Assembly: GCA_947479185.1 (NCBI GenBank)
Contig: CANJYY010000007.1
Location: 1 to 19,303, forward strand
Direction: 5' to 3'
Length of the DNA: 19,303 bases
Source: Caulobacteraceae bacterium
GTDB lineage: Bacteria; Pseudomonadota; Alphaproteobacteria; Caulobacterales; Caulobacteraceae
Made by a program: the position numbers and the translations under genes. Position 1 is the first letter of the stretch. Each line of letters opens with the position of its first letter. This document shows positions 13,735 through 19,303 of this stretch, piece by piece. The notes below the pieces were generated by a model. It was not told the DNA's origin, ran no database searches, and saw only the letters and a list, made by a program, of their open reading frames with translations.

Positions 13735-14649
13735 CTAGCTGAACAGGATCGAGGACAGGCGTCGGCGGCCCTGTTTGGCTACCTCGGAGGTGAAGCCGGC
13801 GGCCTCGAACACCGTCAGCAACTGTTTGCGGGCCGCCTGGTCATTCCAGGTCTGGTCCTTGCCGATGATCGTCAGCAGGTGGTCGGCGGCCTCGTCCAGC
13901 CGCCCCTGACCCGCCAGGGCGCTGGCGAGATCGAAGCGGGCCTGGTGATCGTCGGGATCGGCGGCCAGCACCTGTTCGAACGGCGCGGTCTCACCCGCGG
14001 CGCCCTCGGCGAGGGCCAGGGCCGCGCGCGCGGCGTCGAGGTCGGCGTCCTTCGCCCCGGCCGGGGCCATGGCGACCACCGCGGCGGCCTGCTCATAGTC
14101 GCCGCCGGCGATGCAGCAACGGGCCAGGCCGCCGATGGCCGGCACATTGGCGGGATCCATGCGCAGCACTGTGGCGAAGCCCTGGGAAGCGCCGCCCATG
14201 TCGCCCAGATCCATCGACTCCTTCGCCTGGGCGAGGATCTCGTCGATCTCCGACGGCGGCGGGGGGCCGACCAGCTTCTCGACGAAGGCCTTCACCTGGC
14301 TGTCGGGCAGGGCGCCCATGAAGCCATCGACCGGCTGGCCGTTCACGAAGGCATAGACCGTCGGGATCGACTTGACCTGCAGCTGGCCGGCGAAGCCGGG
14401 GTTCTTGTCGACATCGATCTTGACCAGCTTCACCGCGCCGCCCAGCGCGGTGACGGCCTTTTCCAGCGCCGGCGTCAGCTGGCGGCAGGGGCCGCACCAG
14501 GTGGCCCAGAAGTCGACGATCACCGGCGTGGTTTGCGAGGCCTCGATGACATCGGTCATGAAGCTGGCGTCCGAGCCGTCCTTGATGATGTCGCCGGCCG
14601 CCGCCGCGCCTTTGGCCTTGGGGGCCAGGCCCTCTCCGATCAGGGTCAT
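13735..14649 (-). CDS. cnoX: Chaperedoxin CnoX (thioredoxin-TPR co-chaperone, YbbN family)
   Basis: The 304-aa protein has an N-terminal thioredoxin domain (about 25-130) and a C-terminal TPR-like helical region (about 135-300). The redox centre is DFWATWCGPCRQL (Cys52 and Cys55), with the cis-proline in KSIPTVYAF (Pro96), so both cysteines of a working thioredoxin are present; E. coli CnoX lacks the first. Helical repeats carry ADPDDHQARFDLASALAGQG, and the family-typical end WNDQAARKQLLTVFEAAG is intact. CnoX proteins hold oxidant-damaged proteins and pass them to chaperones such as GroEL; the Caulobacter-type enzyme also keeps thioredoxin activity. ATG 14649 has GGAAG upstream. It leads an operon with the Lon-N and Trm112-like genes. 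Confidence 0.94.
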   Translation of the reverse strand: MTLIGEGLAPKAKGAAAAGDIIKDGSDASFMTDVIEASQTTPVIVDFWATWCGPCRQLTPALEKAVTALGGAVKLVKIDVDKNPGFAGQLQVKSIPTVYAFVNGQPVDGFMGALPDSQVKAFVEKLVGPPPPSEIDEILAQAKESMDLGDMGGASQGFATVLRMDPANVPAIGGLARCCIAGGDYEQAAAVVAMAPAGAKDADLDAARAALALAEGAAGETAPFEQVLAADPDDHQARFDLASALAGQGRLDEAADHLLTIIGKDQTWNDQAARKQLLTVFEAAGFTSEVAKQGRRRLSSILFS

Positions 14650-14745
14650 CGCTTCCGTTCTTCCGTCCCGTATGCGGGTCGCTCGCCCGCGTTCAAACGT
14701 TTCGCCCACAAGATGGTCGCACCGGGCCGCCGGTTCAATTCCACA

Positions 14746-15255
14746 TCAGTCGCGAACCACCGCCATCGCGCCGAAATCGACGATCAGCGGCTCCACACCG
14801 ACCGCCGCGAGGAAGCGGCGGAAGCCAGTCTGCGAAACAGCCGTGGTCGCCGTGTTGGTCAGAGGGTGGAAATTGACCGGGTCGGCGGCCGCCAGGGCCG
14901 CGTCGAGCACGAAGCGCACGCGGTGATCGACATCGTTGATCAGGCCGAAGGCCGTCACCGAGCCTGGCGTCACGCCCAGGGTTTCCAGCATCAGCTCCGG
15001 ACTGCCGAACGACAGCCGGGCCGAGCCGATCACCGGGTGCAGCCGCTTGAGGTCGATGGCCGTCTCGCCGAGCGCCGAGATCAGCCACAGCTGGCCCCTG
15101 GCGTCCTTGAGGAACAGGTTCTTGGTGTGGCCGCCGGGCAGGGCGGCCTTGATCTCGTCGCCCTCGCCGACGCGGAACACGGCCGGATGGTCGAGTGTCG
15201 TGGCGGCGATGCCCTGGGCGGCCAGGAAGGCCAGGAGGTCGGTGCGCGTCTTCAT
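14746..15255 (-). CDS. proXp-ala: Ala-tRNA(Pro) deacylase ProXp-ala (YbaK/PrdX family)
   Basis: The 169-aa cytosolic editing enzyme starts [20 protein letters not shown], followed by [15 protein letters not shown] and [12 protein letters not shown] with Lys45 and Asn46, the substrate-pocket residues known for the free-standing Caulobacter-type ProXp-ala. The family continues with [48 protein letters not shown] and a C-terminal [13 protein letters not shown] segment. It hydrolyses mischarged Ala-tRNA(Pro), correcting an error of prolyl-tRNA synthetases that lack their own editing domain, and so protects proline codons from alanine insertion. It lies 96 nt upstream of cnoX on the same strand and is divergent from the DUF6065 gene (86 nt between starts). 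The start is set by homology. Confidence 0.93.
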   Translation of the reverse strand: MKTRTDLLAFLAAQGIAATTLDHPAVFRVGEGDEIKAALPGGHTKNLFLKDARGQLWLISALGETAIDLKRLHPVIGSARLSFGSPELMLETLGVTPGSVTAFGLINDVDHRVRFVLDAALAAADPVNFHPLTNTATTAVSQTGFRRFLAAVGVEPLIVDFGAMAVVRD

Positions 15256-15341
15256 CGCCGTCCAGATAGCCAAACCAAGGCGCTTGCGGAACCGCTTCCC
15301 GCGCGCGACAGGTTCCTGCGACGACAATCAGAGAGGCCGCC

Positions 15342-16085
15342 ATGCTTCTGGAGTGCTACCCGACCAGCCAGCGCCCGCCGGACATCGTGCCGGGCCGCCC
15401 GCAACGGGCGTGGATGGACGCCTTCGCCGAACGCCACCCCTATCGCTGCCTGCCGCTGTCGATGGCCAACACCTCGGGCTGGGAAATTCTCTGCCCGGTC
15501 GGCTTCACCGCCGAATGGAACGGCGGGGCGCACCAGGACTGCATCACCTTCACGCCCGACCACGGCCACCCGGACTTCCATGACTTCGTGAAGAGCCACT
15601 TCTCGCGCGGCATCTTCACCTTCCATCCCGGCTACCTGTTCCGCACCCCGCCGGGCTGGTCGATGTGGGTCGGCGGCCCGCCCAACCACGTCAAGGACGG
15701 CGTCCAGCCGCTGGTCGGCCTGGTCGAGACCGACTGGCTGCCCTTCCCCTTCACGATGAACTGGATCTTCACCCGCCCCGGCCGCGTGCGGTTCGAGCGC
15801 GGCGAGCCGTTCTGTTTCATCACCCTGGTGCAGGACAAGACCCTGGCCCAGGTCCAGCCGGTCACCCGGTCGCTGGCCTCCAATGACGACCTGCGCGCCC
15901 AGTACGACGCCTGGTACCGCCAGCGGGAGGAGTTCAACCGCCGCCTGATGAAGCAGGAACCCGAGGCCGTGCGCGACGCCTGGCAGCGCTACTACTTCAA
16001 GGGCGAGCTGCCGGATGAGACCGGCCCGGCCCCCGCCAACCACGTCAACAAGCGCCGCCTGAAATCTCCGCGCCTCGGCGTGTAA
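15342..16085 (+). CDS. DUF6065 family protein
   Basis: The 247-aa protein starts MLLECYPTSQRPPDIVPG and has a run typical of DUF6065: RAWMDAFAERHPYRCLPLSM, ANTSGWEILCPVGFTAEWNG, DFVKSHFSRGIFTFHPGYLF and MNWIFTRPGRVRFERGEPFC (residues about 22-165). The C-terminal tail is basic and charged (REEFNRRLMK ... KGELPDETGP). It is rich in Trp, Phe and Pro, with no signal peptide or membrane helix, so probably cytosolic. The RCLPL, ANxxGWEI and HF-x(6)-TF positions look conserved enough to be a ligand or metal site, but no function is established. GAGAGG before the ATG is a reasonable ribosome binding site. It stands alone between the divergent deacylase gene and the tRNA-Gly gene. Confidence 0.85.
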   Translation: MLLECYPTSQRPPDIVPGRPQRAWMDAFAERHPYRCLPLSMANTSGWEILCPVGFTAEWNGGAHQDCITFTPDHGHPDFHDFVKSHFSRGIFTFHPGYLFRTPPGWSMWVGGPPNHVKDGVQPLVGLVETDWLPFPFTMNWIFTRPGRVRFERGEPFCFITLVQDKTLAQVQPVTRSLASNDDLRAQYDAWYRQREEFNRRLMKQEPEAVRDAWQRYYFKGELPDETGPAPANHVNKRRLKSPRLGV

Positions 16086-16103
16086 ATCGGCGTTCACAGG
16101 CGC

Positions 16104-16132
16104 TTGCAAAGGCCTTGGCCCTCTGCCATAAG
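16104..16132 (+). promoter_or_regulatory. Probable promoter of tRNA-Gly
   Basis: TTGCAA (16104-16109), a 17-nt spacer, then CATAAG (16127-16132). This would start transcription near 16139, about 40 nt before the mature tRNA. Both boxes are fair matches to the housekeeping sigma factor consensus, and the placement after the DUF6065 stop fits a dedicated promoter. Confidence 0.5.
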
Positions 16133-16148
16133 CCGCCTCTCGATTTTC

Positions 16149-16171
16149 GGGACGCCCACCAAAAGCGTCCC
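16149..16171 (+). other. Hairpin in the tRNA-Gly leader
   Basis: GGGACGC (16149-16155), loop CCACCAAAA, GCGTCCC (16165-16171) is a perfect 7-bp stem that ends 6 nt before the first base of the tRNA. It is either a processing feature of the precursor or the 3' structure of the upstream DUF6065 transcript (no U-run follows). Confidence 0.5.
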
Positions 16172-16177
16172 TGGAGC

Positions 16178-16252
16178 GCGGGCGTAGCTCAGTGGTAGAG
16201 CACAACCTTGCCAAGGTTGGGGTCGAGAGTTCGAATCTCTTCGCCCGCTCCA
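16178..16252 (+). tRNA. tRNA-Gly (anticodon GCC)
   Basis: This is a complete cloverleaf of 75 nt with an encoded CCA. The acceptor arms are GCGGGCG (16178-16184) and CGCCCGC (16242-16248), with T as the discriminator base and CCA at 16250-16252. The D-arm has GCTCAGTGGTAGAGC. The anticodon stem CAACC/GGTTG encloses the loop TTGCCAA, with anticodon GCC at 16210-16212. The T-arm has GAGAGTTCGAATCTC. It reads glycine codons GGC and GGU. Confidence 0.98.
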
Positions 16253-16277
16253 TTAAATCGAAACCGGTCTGACCAGG

Positions 16278-16300
16278 ACGGCCCCGCAAGGGGCCGTTTT
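16278..16300 (+). terminator. Intrinsic terminator after tRNA-Gly
   Basis: ACGGCCCC (16278-16285), loop GCAA, GGGGCCGT (16290-16297), followed by a T-run (16297-16300). This is a perfect 8-bp GC-rich stem with a GNRA-type loop and U-tract, 25 nt after the tRNA end. It is the clearest rho-independent terminator in the window. Confidence 0.88.
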
Positions 16301-16665
16301 GCGTTTGGGCCCGTCCCCGTTGTCTTCCCATCCCCTTGTCTGCTTTCTCCCGCGGGAGGCGGCGGCCCCCGAAGGCGGGTTGAGGAGGGGTGACGAGTGG
16401 TTCAGCCCCGTTCCCTGTTTCGCCACGCAGCCTGCGCCGCGCGCCCCCTCCTCCGTCAGGCGCCGCCCGACCCCGTCTGCCGCAAGGGACGGTGGGGCCC
16501 GCGGACGCGGGCTTCCGACTGTTCTCATCCCCCCATCCTAACCCCGCCCGGACCGCCGGGGCGCCGATTTGGCGCGACTGTCCCGCGATGTCCCCGTTTG
16601 TCCCGGCAAGATACGTCCCGGGAGTCCCGCGTCTGCGCGCCGTCTCCGGCGCCGATTCCCCCACC

Positions 16666-16695
16666 CCGTCATCCCCGCGGCCTGTCCCGACGACC
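16666..16695 (-). repeat. REP-like element, copy 1 (diverged)
   Basis: CCGTCATCCCCGCGGCCTGT (16666-16685) followed by CCCGACGACC is, on the minus strand, the same sequence as the element at 16763-16791 with about five changes. Its own palindrome is damaged, suggesting an old copy. Confidence 0.6.
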
Positions 16696-16762
16696 CAAGA
16701 ACACCATGGGGGCCAGCGAGCCCGGCCGGCGCCACGGCCACCAGGAACGGTCATTGCGCGTG

Positions 16763-16791
16763 GATCCCCGGGACAAGCCCGGGGATGACGG
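16763..16791 (+). repeat. REP-like element, copy 2 (perfect palindrome)
   Basis: ATCCCCGGG (16764-16772), spacer ACAAG, CCCGGGGAT (16778-16786), followed by GACGG. The 9-bp arms are perfect. From memory, closely similar sequences are scattered widely in alphaproteobacterial intergenic regions. Together with copy 1 it forms an inverted pair about 70 nt apart. Confidence 0.7.
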
Positions 16792-16903
16792 AGGAAGTGG
16801 GGCGGAGCGCCTGTCACCGATCGCGCCTTTTCCCTTCCCCCCGCGCCGCCGATGCGCTTCCTTGTCGGCGACTCCGGATCAACCGGACGCGGGAGCGAAA
16901 CAG

Positions 16904-18046
16904 ATGACGGCGACACCCTGGGCCACGGGCCTGCAGCTTCAGTCCCTGGTCACGCCGGAGGGAACGCTCCAGCTGTCGCTGGCGCGCGTCGAAACCCCGG
17001 CGCCGGGCGCCGACGAGGTGGTCGTCCGCGTCGAGGCCTCGCCGATCAATCCGTCGGACCTCGGCCTGCTGCTGGGTCCCGCCGACATGTCGACCGCCCG
17101 CGTGACGGCCGATTCCGAGGGCCCGGTGGTCACGGCCGATATCCCCGAACGGCTCATGCGTATGGTCACCGCGCGGGTGGGCGAGAGCATGCCGGTCGGC
17201 AACGAGGGCGCGGGCGTGGTCGTGGCGGCCGGGTCCTCGCCTGAGGCCCAGGCGCTGCTCGGCCGCACGGTCGCGGTGCTCGGCGGGGCGATGTACGGCC
17301 AGTACCGCACCCTGCCGCTGGCGTCCTGCATGGTGCTTCCCGAGGGGACGACCCCGACCGAGGGGGCGTCCTGCTTCGTCAATCCGCTGACCGCCCTGAG
17401 CTTCCCCGAGACGATGAAGCGCGAGGGCTTCACCGCCCTGATCCATACGGCGGCGGCCTCCAACCTCGGCCAGATGCTCAACAAGATCTGCCTCAAGGAC
17501 GGCATCGGTCTGGTCAACATCGTGCGCAACGAGGAGCAGGCGGCGCTGCTGCGCGGCCAGGGGGCGAAGATCGTCGTCAACTCCAGCGCACCGACCTTCA
17601 TGGATGATCTGGTCGCCGCGATCGTCGAGACCGGCGCCTATCTGGCGTTCGACGCCATCGGCGGCGGCCGGCTGGCCGGCCAGATCCTCACCGCCATGGA
17701 GATCGCCGCCAACAAGACCGCCAAGGTCTACAGCCGCTACGGCTCGTCCCAGATGAAGCAGGTCTATGTCTACGGCGGGCTCGACACCGGCCCGACCGAA
17801 CTGAACCGCGCGTTCGGCATGATGTGGGGCCTGAACGGCTGGCTGCTGACGCCGTTCCTGATGAAGATCGGCCCGGTCGAGACGCAAAGGCTGCGCGACC
17901 GCGTCGTGGCCGAGCTGAAGACCACCTTCGCCAGCCACTACACCGCCGAGCTGTCGCTGGCCCAGGTGCTCGATCCTGAGGTCATCGCCGCCTACAACCG
18001 CAAGGCCACCGGCGAGAAATTCCTGATCAATCCGGCCAAAGGGTAG
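16904..18046 (+). CDS. MDR-superfamily oxidoreductase lacking zinc ligands
   Basis: The 380-aa protein has the medium-chain dehydrogenase/reductase layout: a GroES-like N-terminal domain with VVVRVEASPINPSDLGLLLG (39-58) and the GNEGAGVVVAAG motif (99-110), then a Rossmann domain with IHTAAASNLGQMLNKICLKD (180-199), GLVNIVRNEEQAALLRGQGA and FDAIGGG. The catalytic and structural zinc cysteines of alcohol dehydrogenases are absent, so it belongs with quinone reductase or enoyl reductase-like members that use NAD(P)H without metal. An insert at about 60-95 (STARVTADSEGPVVTADIPE ...) is larger than in short quinone reductases. The substrate is unknown. GGGAG 8 nt before ATG 16904 supports this start, although the frame is open further upstream. 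A T7-tailed hairpin follows the gene. Confidence 0.88.
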   Translation: MTATPWATGLQLQSLVTPEGTLQLSLARVETPAPGADEVVVRVEASPINPSDLGLLLGPADMSTARVTADSEGPVVTADIPERLMRMVTARVGESMPVGNEGAGVVVAAGSSPEAQALLGRTVAVLGGAMYGQYRTLPLASCMVLPEGTTPTEGASCFVNPLTALSFPETMKREGFTALIHTAAASNLGQMLNKICLKDGIGLVNIVRNEEQAALLRGQGAKIVVNSSAPTFMDDLVAAIVETGAYLAFDAIGGGRLAGQILTAMEIAANKTAKVYSRYGSSQMKQVYVYGGLDTGPTELNRAFGMMWGLNGWLLTPFLMKIGPVETQRLRDRVVAELKTTFASHYTAELSLAQVLDPEVIAAYNRKATGEKFLINPAKG

Positions 18047-18054
18047 GAAACTTC

Positions 18055-18090
18055 CGTTTCACTGACGTCCCGGATTGAAACGCTTTTTTT
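18055..18090 (+). terminator. Likely intrinsic terminator after the MDR oxidoreductase
   Basis: CGTTTCA (18055-18061) and TGAAACG (18076-18082) form a 7-bp stem with a 14-nt loop, followed by C and seven T (18084-18090). The stem is AT-richer and the loop longer than ideal, but the T-run is the longest in the window and lies 8 nt after the stop codon. Confidence 0.55.
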
Positions 18091-18145
18091 GCAACTCGCC
18101 CCGTAATGTCCCCAAGTTGAGTTCCTCAGAACGGGGATTGGGGCG

Positions 18146-19303
18146 GTGGACAAAGTTATTTCGTGTCTCTTGAACGAGCACGACTACCGGATGGTGCTGG
18201 TCGCCGCCGTCGTGTGCCTGTGCGGCGCGCTGACGGCCTTCCGCCTCTATTCAAGGATGAACGGCGCGAGGGGGCTGGTGCGGGGCGCCTGGCTGCTGCT
18301 GACCGCCCTGGTCGCCGGCTCGACGGTCTGGGCCACCCATTTCCTCGCCGTCCTGGCCTACAGGCCTGGCGTTGCGACCGGTTTCTCGCCGACCGGCACG
18401 ATGATGTCGCTGATGGTCGCCGTGCTGCTGATGGCCGCCGGCTTCTTCGCCGCCACGGCCAACCGCGAACGCGGCAACCAGATGGCCGGCGGCCTGCTGA
18501 TCGGCCTGGCCATCGCGGCCATGCACTACACCGGCATGTCGTCCTTCGTGACGGCCGGCCACATCGAATGGGAAGCCGCCACCATCGGCGCTTCGGTGGT
18601 TCTGGGCGTGATCGGCTCGATCCTCGCCCTGATCGTCGCCGGCAACGCGCGGACCTTCCCGCGCCAGGTGATGGCCGGACTGACCCTGACGCTGGCCGTC
18701 TGCGCCATGCACTTCACCGGCATGGGCGCGATGACCATCACGCCCGACGCCTCGATCGCGCCGCCTGACGCGCTGCTGTCCGGCGGCATCATGACGCTGG
18801 CCGTCGCCACCATCACCGGCCTGATCGTGCTGGCGGGCCTGGGCGCGGTGCTCATCGAATCGACCACCAGCCGCTCGGCCCTCGAGCGCATCCGCACCCT
18901 GGCCAACGCCGCCTATGAAGGCATCGTCGTGATCCAGAACGGCGTCATCAAGGACGCCAACGCCGCCTTCTGCGACCTCGCCGGCGCGCCGCTGGAAGAG
19001 CTGCTCGGCCAGCCGTTCAGCGAGAGCCTGCTGTCGTTCGACGACGCCCTCGGCGTGCGCGCCGACGCCCAGCGCCGCGAAGGCCATATGCACCCGATCA
19101 GCGGCGCCCCCTCGGCGCCGGTCGAGGTGTTCGCCCGCGTGATGGACGACGGCGCCCGGTCGGAGACCCACGGCCTGACCGTGCTGGCCATCCGCGACCT
19201 GCGCGAGCGCCGCTCGGCCGAGGAGAAGATCCGCTATCTGGCCGAACATGACGGTCTGACCGGCCTGCCCAACCGCAATGCCCTGCAGGCCCGCCTCGCC
19301 GCG
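18146..19303 (+). CDS. MHYT-PAS-GGDEF signalling protein (3' end outside window)
   Basis: The frame runs from GTG 18146 to the window end without a stop (386 codons). The N-terminal 235 residues form about seven membrane helices with the MHYT pattern: WATHFLAVLAYRPG (62-75), AMHYTGMSSF (125-134) and AMHFTGMGAM (187-196). A PAS-like sensor segment follows (ALERIRTLANAAYEGIVVIQ, 245-264, to about 352, VLAIRDLRERR). The last visible part, IRYLAEHDGLTGLPNRNALQ (362-381), is the usual start of a GGDEF domain. MHYT domains are thought to sense small molecules such as O2, CO or NO through bound metal; the GGDEF (with or without EAL) makes or degrades cyclic di-GMP. GTG is chosen because the next ATG (18191) would start inside the first helix. 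Whether the GGDEF site is active or an EAL domain follows cannot be seen. Confidence 0.9.
   Translation, partial: MDKVISCLLNEHDYRMVLVAAVVCLCGALTAFRLYSRMNGARGLVRGAWLLLTALVAGSTVWATHFLAVLAYRPGVATGFSPTGTMMSLMVAVLLMAAGFFAATANRERGNQMAGGLLIGLAIAAMHYTGMSSFVTAGHIEWEAATIGASVVLGVIGSILALIVAGNARTFPRQVMAGLTLTLAVCAMHFTGMGAMTITPDASIAPPDALLSGGIMTLAVATITGLIVLAGLGAVLIESTTSRSALERIRTLANAAYEGIVVIQNGVIKDANAAFCDLAGAPLEELLGQPFSESLLSFDDALGVRADAQRREGHMHPISGAPSAPVEVFARVMDDGARSETHGLTVLAIRDLRERRSAEEKIRYLAEHDGLTGLPNRNALQARLAA

Larger units (their letters stand above)
16301..16890. other. Gene-free, repeat-rich intergenic region
   Basis: About 590 nt without a supported gene. It holds several palindromes: CTCCCGCGGGAG (16347-16358); GCCCGC-GGAC-GCGGGC (16497-16512); and GCGCC-GATTT-GGCGC (16561-16575). 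It also holds a cluster of TGTCCC-like motifs (16579-16629) and an inverted pair of a repeat containing CCGTCATCCCCG (16666-16695 and 16763-16791). Open frames run through it on both strands, but they look like by-products of high GC and have no family resemblance or ribosome binding site. I see no promoter I can support for the downstream gene. Confidence 0.6.

Noticed and set aside
13879-15591. A 570-codon open frame on the plus strand across cnoX and the deacylase
   Set aside because: It crosses two well-identified genes and a promoter region on the other strand and shows no domain.
16178-16300. tRNA-Gly as an integration site of a genomic island
   Set aside because: The tRNA 3' end is followed by its own terminator. 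No integrase gene and no second copy of the tRNA end are visible in the window.
16301-16903. CRISPR array or mobile element in the gene-free spacer
   Set aside because: There are no regularly spaced identical repeats with unique spacers, no transposase frame and no target-site duplication that I can see; only palindromes and short motifs.
15252-16916. A 554-codon open frame on the minus strand spanning the DUF6065 gene, the tRNA and the spacer
   Set aside because: It runs straight through a tRNA gene and its terminator and has no recognisable domain, so it is a composition artefact.
18121-18134. SOS (LexA) box GTTC-CTCA-GAAC upstream of the MHYT gene
   Set aside because: The alphaproteobacterial LexA site is a direct repeat GTTC-N7-GTTC; this is a short inverted repeat with 4-nt spacing and is likely chance.

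Overview
The window is about 19.3 kb of very GC-rich chromosomal DNA, densely packed with genes. Gene content and start-codon habits point to an alphaproteobacterium, most likely of the Caulobacterales (Caulobacter/Phenylobacterium type). Pointers are the FabA-FabB-FabI fatty acid set, an Ala-tRNA(Pro) deacylase of the kind well known from Caulobacter, a redox-active CnoX, a DUF6065 protein, a COG3807-type double SH3 lipoprotein, and several palindromic intergenic repeats typical of this group. The order-level assignment is inference from protein resemblance. I see no phage genes, transposase, CRISPR array or toxin-antitoxin pair.

Layout. 1-129 is the tail of an Ada-type O6-methylguanine methyltransferase. 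130-337 holds a branched palindromic element. 338-1195 (-) is a secreted protein with two SnoaL/DUF4440-like halves, divergent from a MoeB/ThiF-type E1 enzyme (1299-2036) and a membrane-anchored alpha/beta hydrolase (2104-3090). A perfect 12-bp hairpin separates the hydrolase from a convergent 2-hydroxyacid dehydrogenase (3143-4129, -). Divergent from that is an SH3 lipoprotein (4239-4751). Next come fabA, fabB and, after a pair of inverted palindromic repeats, fabI. This set makes unsaturated fatty acids by the FabA/FabB route and carries out the enoyl reduction step of elongation.

fabI converges, with a 7-nt gap, on a leftward efflux operon (10934 to 7611) of a periplasmic adaptor (EmrA/HlyD type), a 14-helix MFS pump (EmrB/DHA2 type) and a TetR repressor overlapping the pump gene by 1 nt. 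A perfect inverted repeat at 11022-11039 in its promoter region is the best candidate repressor site. To the right and divergent lie an unrecognised Pro/Ala-rich membrane-anchored protein and, 3 nt downstream, a UbiH-type FAD monooxygenase.

A leftward block (15255 to 12859) carries an Ala-tRNA(Pro) deacylase, the chaperedoxin CnoX, a stand-alone Lon N-terminal domain protein and a 66-aa Trm112-like protein, which together read as a translation and protein quality-control neighbourhood. A DUF6065 gene runs rightward, then tRNA-Gly(GCC) with a recognisable promoter, a leader hairpin and a strong intrinsic terminator. About 600 bp without a gene follow (16301-16903), made of repeat-like palindromes. 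The window ends with a zinc-less MDR oxidoreductase and the 5' part of an MHYT-PAS-GGDEF signalling protein that runs off the end.

Most of the window is ordinary core chromosome. I found no convincing new multi-gene system. The most worthwhile observations are the several classes of structured intergenic repeats, three TGTCCC motifs spaced exactly 10 bp apart, the efflux operator, the conserved-looking quality-control block and the unknown protein coupled to the ubiquinone-type hydroxylase.
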